From assembly GCA_963565915.1 (NCBI GenBank), contig OY751494.1, positions 3,286,001-3,350,000 on the forward strand: a DNA stretch of 64,000 bases. The letters run 5' to 3'. The notes below the pieces were generated by a model. That model made no database searches. It saw only the letters and a program-made list of their open reading frames with translations, and was not told the origin of the DNA. The stretch is from Entoloma clypeatum. Its lineage: Eukaryota; Basidiomycota; Agaricomycetes; Agaricales; Entolomataceae. Every line of letters starts with the position of its first letter. The first letter of the stretch is position 1. Of this stretch, positions 55,854 to 64,000 are shown piece after piece. A program made the position numbers and the translations under genes.

Positions 55854-58098
55854 ATGAAGAGAGTTTTGGCAGCCAGTGCATATCCAAGGTACTTCAAGGC
55901 GCCGAGCCAGGCGCGGCATCGAGCATTTCACAAGGCACAATATGGCCCTTACCCGTCACAATACCTCGCAGGGTTCAACGCAGACGAAAGGTGCGATTTT
56001 TCGACTCACAACTTGGCATACCCTTGATCTAATTTCTGCATACAGTTTTAACGTGCTGAATCCTGCGACGGGAGAAAGTCTTTGCAGGTGAGGACATCCC
56101 CTGCGGAATGTCGCATTCGACCGCTTACTAGAGCCCAGAATTGTTTGTACATCTCAGGAGCTCGTCACAGCCTCAATAGACAATGCGCAATCTGTGTTCG
56201 CGTCAGGAATATGGTCCAAGGCGCCTGCTGTCCACCGTTCGAAAGTTCTCACAAACCTCGCCCGCAAACTTGAGGAGCGTATCCCTGAGCTGGCAGAAAT
56301 AGAGACCCTACAAACCGGGAGAACTATACGCGAGATGAATGCTCAGCTGGCTCGTCTTCCGGAATGGCTGTGAGTCCTTTGCATCGCCCTGTAACCTCGA
56401 TCTCAAGCCCTCAGTGATTACTTCGCTGCGTTGCTTCGGACCCACCAGGCATTCGTAGCCCCCACACAAGGAAAACTTCTCAATTACGTTCAACGAGTAC
56501 CGCTCGGAGTCGTCGCACAGATAATTGTGAGTGCAAGGTACGACAGGTTTTTACATAACGCCTAATATTTTTCTTCCGTCATCGAGCCTTTCAACCATCC
56601 TCTATTGATCGCAACCAAGAAAATTGCTCCCGCACTCGCAGCGGGTAATTCTGTGGTCGTGAAACCATCTGAGGTAAAATTTATTTTATGGTATCCTGGA
56701 CAAGCATACTGAACACTACGATCTCCAGTTGGCTCCAATAACTGTACTTGAATTTGCAGAAATAGCCGCGTCCGCTGGAAGTATGAGCTGTGAATGCTCG
56801 CCTTGCCACTTCGACTGAAATATCCCCATCCAGTTCCATCCGGAGTGCTCACCGTTCTTCCCGGTTATGGACACAAAACCGGAAAAGCCATTGTTAGTAA
56901 CCCTCATATTCGTAAGGTAGATATTACGGTGAGTGTGGGTGGCAAAATGATACATTCCCTGGCTGATTCACATTTAGGCTGGGACTCGGACTGGTCGAGC
57001 TGTTGGGGGTATTGTAGGCTCAAATATCGCTGCACTGACGAGCGAGCTGGGCGGCAAAGTGGGTGCAACATATCCGAATTAATACCTTCCTAACGTCGTT
57101 TCGCTCGCTTTCCTCAGGCGCCGATTGTCATCTTCAATGATGCGGATTTGGTTTCCGCTGTCAATGGAGCAGCATTTGCTTCCTTTGTTGCATCTGGTCA
57201 GACCTGTGTCTCTGGAACACGCATTATTGTGCAAGACGGGATATATGATGCTTTCATCGCCGGTTTCCTCAAAAAAACGGAGACCATCAGGAGGAGAATG
57301 GGTGACCGTATGTTGGGCCTTCTTTCGCCGAGTTTTTCTAGTTTTTCTCAATTTCTCCGACAGCAATGAATCCGGGTTCATCCATGGGTACAGTCATCTC
57401 TCTCGAACACCTTCGACGCATAGAAGAAATGGTCAACCGAAGCGGCGGAAACATCGTCACAGGAGGGGCAAGAATGCTAGGCGCTTCGGAGCTAGATGGA
57501 TACGACTTTTATCGAGGATCTTTCTTTCCTCCTACGATCGTTTTAGGTATCAGTTCCGAAGATGAGCTATGGAAGGAAGAGGTATTTGGTCCCGTGGTCG
57601 TCATGCGGCGTTTCTCTGTAAGACTGCAATGTCATGGGTTGGAACTTCTCAGTGACATCGATGTAGGAGGAGTCTGAAGGTGTCGCCTTGGCGAATGACT
57701 GTAAATACGGGTTGGGGGCAGGGATATGGACCCAAGATCTCTCTCGAGCACATCGAGTGGCAGCAGAGATTGAAACCGGTTTATGTTGGGTCAACACTCA
57801 CCATCGGAATGACCCAAGTTCTCCTTGGTATGCTTTCTGAGATGCCATTCTTTTTACTCGTACGAACTGATTTCACTTAGGGGTGGAATGAAGGAAAGCG
57901 GGATTGGAAGGGAAAATGGCGTCGAGGCACTTGAATGTTGTAAGTAGGTTCTGCTTTTCAAGAAAAATGCGGATCGAGAAACATTTTTCCACAGACTCTC
58001 AAAGTAAATCGACTATCATCAACACTGCAACCGCAAAAGAGACAAGACAGTCCGATGATTGGTTTGCCGAGAAACCCAGTGGCCAAAGATACGGCTAA
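55854..58098 (+). CDS. Aldehyde dehydrogenase, NAD(P)-dependent
   Basis: Oxidises an aldehyde to its acid; the substrate is unknown. The start [19 protein letters not shown] at 55854 gives a basic N-terminus, possibly mitochondrial. It runs through YLAGFNADE and joins [13 protein letters not shown]. The next intron ends at the first of two AG sites (CCCAG near 56137), which keeps the frame as [15 protein letters not shown]. Then [73 protein letters not shown] and [19 protein letters not shown] follow. The catalytic Cys is in [15 protein letters not shown], and the Glu in [42 protein letters not shown] and [12 protein letters not shown] come later. After a last splice the end is [16 protein letters not shown]. 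About eleven introns, all in phase. Confidence 0.9.
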
Positions 58099-58197
58099 GA
58101 ACCCACTCACCACTGTACATTAGTACGTGTTGGTATATCTGATACGAAGTAGCTGAGGAATAAAATGACTGATACACACAATAATTTCCCCTCATCC

Positions 58198-59117
58198 TCA
58201 TCCCGTGGCTTTGATGGCTTCTTCTCTGACCGGTGTCTGTCCCAGGCAATATGAGTTAAGGTTGATGGTCAGGGACAATTTACAGACCTCTCCTACAGCT
58301 ACGGGTGGCTCATCGATGAAATCGGGGACCTTGTTCAGGTCTGCCAAATATGATGCACCATCCTCTTCCTCCTCCAGTGCGAGGGCATCCAACTCTACAA
58401 CCACGGTCTAGTAAGTTATAGATCAAGTGGCACAGGGGACATACCAGCTTCAAGATCTGCTTCGTCGATTTCATCTGGTACAGCATAGGAACGACCTAAG
58501 GTCTCCTGTATTTCGTTGGCTTGTTCCAACAGGTCCTCCATGTCATAATGCATGTTCTAGATAGGTTGCAGCACCGGATTAACGTCCCTCAGATGACCAA
58601 AGGTGAAAGCATGGAGACCTCAATCTTATCAATATCGATCTTTCCATACTGCTTACGCATCTCCTTGTTTGCTTGCTGCATTGCATCCACTGTGGCCATC
58701 GTATTCCGGAGATTCTCAGTCGCGAGAGACGCGGACTCCATGTTGAATGTTTGTTGCGCGAGCTGCGCAATCTGCGCTTCGTACATCCGCTTCTGCTTGA
58801 GTGTGCGGAGGGCTCTTTGTTGGATGGCGTCCTAAGTTGCGTCAAGGCTTCGGTCACCATCCCAACAGAAAGCCTGCCGCACCTTCCCTGGCCCGTTCCG
58901 CAGATTGCTCATCTGCTCTTTGTATCGTGCAAGTTCGGCATCAAGTTTGCGAACTTTGACCTCTATCGAGGCCGTACGTGCATCTGTCTGATGAGATTCT
59001 GAGAGTTCGCAATGAGCTATATCGTCGAAAATTGTCAGGCGACTCAACTGATGCAATTGCATCCTGCAGCGAATGTTTTGGCTTTTTGCTGGCGGAGGTT
59101 CCAAATATACGGTTCAT
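58198..59117 (-). CDS. VPS60: ESCRT-III-associated Snf7-family protein VPS60/CHMP5
   Basis: A late ESCRT-III protein that works with Vta1/Vps4 in multivesicular-body sorting. It starts MNRIFGTSASKKPKHSLQ at 59117. An intron removed with an acceptor at CATCAG gives DAIASTDARTASIEVKVRKL, then DAELARYKEQMSNLRNGPG, the typical long amphipathic Snf7 helices. ALRTLKQKRMYEAQIAQLAQ and ENLRNTMATVDAMQQANKEM follow, then YDMEDLLEQANEIQETLGRS and DEIDEADLEAELDALALEEE, the acidic MIM-containing tail. The end after the last splice is short (ETPVREEAIKATG). The length of about 215 residues matches the family. The gene is convergent with the aldehyde dehydrogenase (99 bp). Confidence 0.9.
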
Positions 59118-59376
59118 TTCTACGGCGCAAGTGGGAGATGCGTTCGATTCTGCTAATCTGAGCGATGGTGAAGACGTTGACGATTAGATCATGCCACAGT
59201 CATCTGGAAAGTGGACACAATTTTAGCCTGTAAATATGCGGAAAATACCTTCAAAATATTTTTCACCCAATCTACACAGAATCTGCATTGTAACGTCAAC
59301 GACAACACACAGCTGGTCGAAGGCCAGGAAATTATATACAGGTCTATTCGTGGTTTTCCTATCTCAAACTATAGAT

Positions 59377-61051
59377 CTAGGATAAGAATCCGCGAAGAGC
59401 ACCGCCAACATTCACCACGTCAATTCTATAAAAGGAGACGGTGTCAGCGGGTGATTTGGAAAACTTACAGATTGGGGAAAAGAAGAACGCACAGGAAAGT
59501 ATCATGTCCCCATACACCTCCAAGTTCATAATAGCTTACCTTTTCGTTACCAGCCATCCGGAGAGCATCAGCAACTTCCCGCTGCTGCTCGACAGTCAAT
59601 AATATATCACTCTGGACGCCAAGGACGAGTGTGGGTATTCCAGCAAGCCGCTGAAGACCCTGCGCCAGTTCAGAAAGATGGGGAGGTGGGTTTAGAGGAG
59701 GTGGGTGGGACTTGGAGTGGGAGGTTTTGTGTGGGATGGGTTGAAGGAAGTAGGGTTCGGAAGGAGATGATGGCGAAGAGGAGGATGAAGAGGGAGGAAC
59801 GAGGTTGCGTTCTTGGAGAGCAGGGAGTGTCATATCAAACAAGTCCATGGCTTTGGATATGTAGATGAGTGAGTTGGCATCGTATTTTAGACAAAATTGT
59901 TCTCCCTAATTCGTGACACGGTTTGATCTGCGACAAAGGGATACGAAGGAAAATATACCTGATGGTCGAGGTAAGTCTCTATCAGAAAATCGGGACAAAG
60001 AGCCGGGATACGTTGGGTCGACGGGTCCTCTGATTCGGGGCGGGGTCGGAGTTGACGCCCAAAACGTAGGTCCCACTCTGGACCAGATCGGTAGGTGATG
60101 GTAGCGATTTCTGCCAACGAGGGTGAGTGACAGGGAAAAATTAGACGAACAAGGCTGACGGCGGGCAAGCTTCATTCCTGTATGCGGAGGAAGACCTTCA
60201 TAATAAAAACCATTGTTCCAATGAGGATCAGCCATGAGGACTGTCATACTCAAGATTAAATTAGGAGAGAGATGTCTAAATGAAATTGTACCGCTTCTCT
60301 GAGCATAACGCATGGCGACACTTGATGGCGTGCTGCGAGCGGTTCCACTGATGCTGACAACCTTTCCGACACGGTCAGGATGCAGCCATGCTGCGGCGAG
60401 ACTCTGCATAGCACCCATGGAGGAGCCTACGCTGGCATAAAGTTTATCGACTTTGAGATGATCTAGGAGGCACCATTGGGCGCGAACCATATCAAATATC
60501 GATATCACAGGGAAAGTTGTGGCGTATGGGCGACCGGTGGATGGGTCGGTCGAGGAGGGCCCCGTCGAGCCATAGCAGCCACCGAGAACATTAGTGCAGA
60601 TGATGAAAAAATGGTCTGTATCAAGAGGTTTTCCGGGACCGATGAATTTTTGCCACCATCCTTCGGCGGGATTTGCGGAGGTGGAGGCGGCATGGGAGGA
60701 AGCAGAAAGTCCAGTATGGAGGAGGATAACGTTATCCCGAGTAGGAGAGAGGGTGCCCCAGGTTTCGTACGCGATGTCGAAGGCAGGGAGGGGCGTCGGG
60801 GTGTAGGTGAGGGTCAGCGGGCGTGGGTGGTGGTAGAGATGGTAAGAAGTCGGGTTGGGGCGCGCATAGGCTGGTTCGGGCCCTGACCCCGGCGATCTCG
60901 GCAGGGTGGCTGGGGGAGGGGATGCTCGCAGGCGGGATTCGCGGGCAGCATGGGCGTCGACGCAAGGAAAACTGGGTGCGCCCGACGACAAGAGGCGGGA
61001 CGGTATCAACAAGGCTGGCGTGCGCGGCCTCAAAAGGGAAAGAACGAACAT
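59377..61051 (-). CDS. Homoserine/serine O-acyltransferase (MET2/CysA family), with a mitochondrial-type leader
   Basis: An alpha/beta-hydrolase-fold enzyme that acylates homoserine or serine in sulfur amino-acid synthesis. It starts [20 protein letters not shown], with Arg- and Ser-rich sequence typical of a mitochondrial leader. [20 protein letters not shown] is followed by [28 protein letters not shown] and [20 protein letters not shown] with the nucleophile Ser in GSSMG. GNEK lies just before the last splices; [11 protein letters not shown] holds the catalytic Asp and [17 protein letters not shown] the catalytic His, restored by the last splice (stop 59377-59379). The [12 protein letters not shown] block agrees with my memory of the serine-acylating CysA-type clade rather than the MET2 type, but this needs a tree. 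The start codon overlaps the CATG of the divergent gene. Confidence 0.85.
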
Positions 61052-63876
61052 GGAGACCCTAACCCTAGAACTGATACCCTCAATTCAAATGTCTGCCATC
61101 GACATCGCCGATGCCGCCCACTACGTCCACGACCACTCAACCAGTTCTTCGTGGACGACGCACTCCAGTGCCCAACTCCAATCAGCGATTGACAGCAGTG
61201 GTCCCGAAACCAGCTCCAATGCTTCCCAGAGTCAAGCTTCCCTTAATGGCAGGAACAGTCTCAGCGCCCTCAGCAGCCTTCCCAAGGATGTAAGCAGATT
61301 CAAGTCCTGAGATGGTGTCTCCTCGTGCCTAACACGTGTTTGTTCTGCTCCAGATATCCGCTTTGATTCGTTCTCACAGCTCTTCTCGTCGGCAGGACAC
61401 AAACATCGACGTCTGTTTCACCATTTTACCCCCCACATTAATGTTTTGCTCAAATTTTCTCACCAGGATTCCGTCCGTCGCGCTCAGATGGCCCCTGATG
61501 ACGATAGACCATCTCGGAAATCAAAGCCAGGGAACAGGGCATGTAATCTTTGTTCTCCGTCTACTTCCTTTTGTGATCACCTCTTCTGCAGCTCTACAAC
61601 TTCATCACCCGTTCACTAACCCGTTCACGATCCCGTTCACGATCCAGAAATGGATGTCCGCCGTCCATTGTCCATAACGAACCCATGCCTGAACTTCCCC
61701 ACTCACCCCCTTCGAAGCCACCAACTCGAGTCCAGTCACGACCTATCTCGTCAACTACGACAGCGACCAGCACCACCGTCATCCCTGGAACACCCCGTGC
61801 TAAAAGACGTCCACCGGCCCCCAATGAAACTCCGATACCAGCAACCAGACCATCCACTCCAAGGGCTTCTTCCACTCGCCGAAAACTTCACAATCTTTTT
61901 GGTATCCCCTTATCTCCCAAAAAGTCCTCTGTGCCTTCCTCTAAAAATAGCAGTCGTCGCCCATCTATAGACGTGGCTCGACCTTTGGTGGAAAACGTAA
62001 ATGACAGCGGTATCGAAGACAATGACCCCACTCCGAAAGCATCAAAACCATTCACACTCCAGCTCCCTTCCCGCCCACAGAGCCCGAGCCCGAATATGCA
62101 GACGCGGCTGCCCATGCGCAACGTCAGTGGCAGCAGCACAAATACATCCTCCACCTCTGCCTCCTCTCGCCTACATAAATTCTTGATGGGGCAAAAAAAT
62201 TTGGTTCCCCCACGCACGGACGACGTATCTGGTCCGTTGAGGCGTCCTTCTGTGTCTCACCATCGACGTAACAGCAACACCAATGGCAGCCAGTCGCCCC
62301 CCATGCTTTCAACGGATTCAAAATCCAATACGACTGGCGTTATGGGCCCACCTCCACCTCGCATTCTTCAGGTACCGCCGACACCGGCGTGGTACGAGCG
62401 ACCCGGCACGTCTGCGACGTCGTCCGGGCCACCAAGCCAACGGAAAAATTCAGTTGACAGTACGGCGCAGAGGCCAGGCGAAGACAAAGGAAAAGATAAG
62501 GATGCTATCGGCGGAGGGACCCTCAACGACCACGTCAAAGGATCTATCAACCCGTCACACAGGCACTCTCACAGGTCCACGAAGCATGGCAGTTTCGATT
62601 TCGAGCGACCGGGATGGATTGTTGGCGGCCCTATACAGAGGTCCGGAAGTGGTGGGACTATATGTACAGGGACGACGGGGACAAACGGGACTTTTGGTCG
62701 CGGTAACCTTCTGGGCGGCATCCGAGAGAGCGCCATGGGCCCAGGGCTGGCAGGAGTGGGTACATTGCAGAGAGAGGTGTCCGTGAAGCGGGCCAAGGAG
62801 AGGGATGAGATGATGGCGCGTACGAAGGAAGAAGAAAGTAGACGACGGAAGGCCGTGCGACATCAAAGTGGAGAAAAGGAGGCCACCGGGAGGGAGCAAG
62901 GCAAGGGTGCGTCGCTTGGGAGAAATCAGTCGTTGCAGGTTCCATCGCGCGGAAAGTCCCCAAACGAAAGTAATGGAGGACATGCTGAAAAGAATTCCAG
63001 CTGGGGAAAGAAGCGTGGTAAACCACAGATCACTTCAATCGGGTTAACTCATGGCCCGTTCTCGTTCGAACCGGCGGTACTATCCCCTACGTGGAGTGTG
63101 GCGAGCGCAAGTCATGACGCGTCTTTGACTGTTTCTTTGGGCGGGGAGAAGGGGAAAGCGTTACAGGACAAAGAGCGAGGCAAGGGCAACAGAGACCTGG
63201 AGCGGGGACGAGGAAAGGAAAGAGAAAGGGAGAGAGAAAGGGAGAGAGAAAGGGAGAGAGAAAGGGAAAGAGAGAAAGACAAGATTAAGGAGAGGGAGAG
63301 GGAGAAGGACACAGAGAAGCGATCGCAAAGCTTTTTCGTGGGAGATCGGGCCCCTGTTCCCGTACCTGCTCCCACAAGTGTTGGACATCGATCCGGATTG
63401 AAAGGTCGCTCTCTGGATCTCGGTCTAGAACTTGCTTGGGCACCGACAAGCGTCAGAGAAGAGGCCCTGCTGTCTTCTTCTGCGTTCTTTGCGCGTTCAC
63501 TAAGCACGTCGTCATCGCTGGCCGGATATTCAGTGAAATCGGGCATTTCAGCAAATGGCGGTCCCGGAACAATCGAGGAAGAGAAGGCGTGGTCTGGGGT
63601 CGGCAGGCAGATTGCAGAAGTGTTCAAGAGCGCTCTTGATACTGCTGGTTATGCGACGTTCAAAAAATGTGCGCCCGTGTCTTTCTGGTCTGGAGAGGTA
63701 TTGACAAGAAAAAAATAGATGTACATCGTTTCGACGCGCATGACATCCCTTTCGACGGCCCCACAGGGATTGTGTCGCGTGTCGAGCGGCTTCTAATGAC
63801 AGCGCCTGGGTTGGATGAAGACGGGAAACGTCGGCTTCTCAACGACTTCGTTCGCGTTATTCTCCAAAATATGTGA
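61050..63876 (+). CDS. Large low-complexity protein of unknown function; may continue beyond the window
   Basis: I do not recognise this protein. The first ATG is at 61050 ([13 protein letters not shown]); 61089 ([15 protein letters not shown]) is also possible. Exon 1 ends at GAT|GTAAGC (61289). Exon 2 is 61354-61542 if canonical sites are used. Exon 3 starts at 61592 with [20 protein letters not shown] disordered Ser/Pro-rich region follows, and near residue 490 a long Arg/Glu repeat. The last joined exon gives [19 protein letters not shown] and [20 protein letters not shown], then a possible stop at 63874-63876. That stop lies in a strong GTGAGC donor context, so the gene may run past 64000. 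The ordered C-terminus is the only part likely to be a folded domain. The alternative reading of exon 2 is in the findings. Confidence 0.55.
61056..61068. promoter_or_regulatory. Telomere-like repeat beside two start codons
   Basis: ACCCTAACCCTAG on the plus strand, or two copies of the TTAGGG unit on the minus strand. It lies 5 bp past the minus-strand ATG of the acyltransferase. Tbf1/TRF-like factors bind TTAGGG in fungal promoters, so it could be their site. Confidence 0.4.
63210..63279 (+). repeat. 70-nt homopurine tract with 12-bp tandem repeats
   Basis: All 70 bases are A or G on the plus strand. The unit AGAGAAAGGGAG recurs at 63221, 63233, 63245 and 63257 (the last with AA for AG). 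It encodes an alternating Arg-Glu stretch in the last gene of the window. Confidence 0.85.
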
Positions 63877-64000
63877 GCTACAGTTCAATATTTCTCATAC
63901 CCTCTCTTCTCTATCCCCTCTTGCAACGAGGAGTCCATTATCCTTATTGCTACCATGATGTTCGTCGCTTACTTCGGCGAGGCGACGCTCTTCCTACCTT

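Noticed and set aside
33769..61051. LEU2, RIB1 and the MET2/CysA-type gene within 27 kb as a biosynthetic cluster
   Set aside because: The three act in unrelated pathways and are separated by many housekeeping genes, so the nearness is probably coincidence.
63112..63627. Minus-strand 171-codon frame rich in Ser-Leu
   Set aside because: It is the complement of the Arg-Glu repeat; the alternation of Ser/Leu simply mirrors the homopurine tract.
1..64000. Transposons, prophage, CRISPR arrays, secondary-metabolite clusters
   Set aside because: No transposase, integrase, reverse transcriptase, repeat array, terminal inverted repeat or PKS/NRPS-like frame was seen. A search with repeat libraries would be decisive.

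Overview
The window looks like part of a nuclear chromosome of a basidiomycete fungus, most likely an Agaricomycete. Genes are packed tightly on both strands. Almost every gene is cut by many GT-AG introns of about 45-75 nt, often with a CTAAT- or CTGAC-like branch point. The products are fungal: glycogen branching enzyme, a KRE6/SKN1 wall protein, a vacuolar TRP channel, LEU2, RIB1, a MET2/CysA-type acyltransferase and PEX14. I rebuilt gene models by joining open frames across splice sites whose reading phase agrees. I saw no tRNA or rRNA gene, transposon, CRISPR array, prophage or secondary-metabolite cluster.

Layout, left to right. 0.5-11 kb: a large disordered protein, a membrane-anchored short-chain dehydrogenase, an unknown acidic protein, a CASTOR-type ACT-domain protein and an unknown basic (probably nuclear) protein. 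11.5-21.8 kb: mitochondrial PP2C phosphatase, USP36-like deubiquitinase, C2H2 zinc-finger protein, F-box protein, KRE6/SKN1. 22-32 kb: haspin kinase and GINS subunit PSF2 (head to head), NRAMP metal transporter, YVC1-like TRP channel, ARPC3. 32-44.8 kb: NOB1 and LEU2 (head to head), glycogen branching enzyme, PEX14, a secreted PEBP-like protein, VPS17, GTP cyclohydrolase II. 45-55.3 kb: a PPxY-bearing membrane protein, a membrane-anchored spermidine-synthase-like protein, a BTB protein, a 2OG-Fe(II) oxygenase, an unknown acidic-tailed protein, and the Ran exchange factor RCC1. 55.8-64 kb: aldehyde dehydrogenase, the ESCRT-III protein VPS60/CHMP5, the MET2/CysA-type acyltransferase and a large low-complexity protein that may run out of the window.

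The genes form no single pathway. They are housekeeping genes of cell cycle, trafficking, wall and storage carbohydrate, ribosome maturation and prototrophy. The most interesting signals are in how they are arranged. Two head-to-head pairs have start codons 27 bp apart (haspin/PSF2, with a palindromic MluI cell-cycle box between them) or sharing one CATG (acyltransferase/unknown protein, beside a telomere-like repeat). CACGTG boxes also recur 33-145 bp upstream of start codons across the window. I found no clear case of a wholly new system; the best leads are listed as findings.
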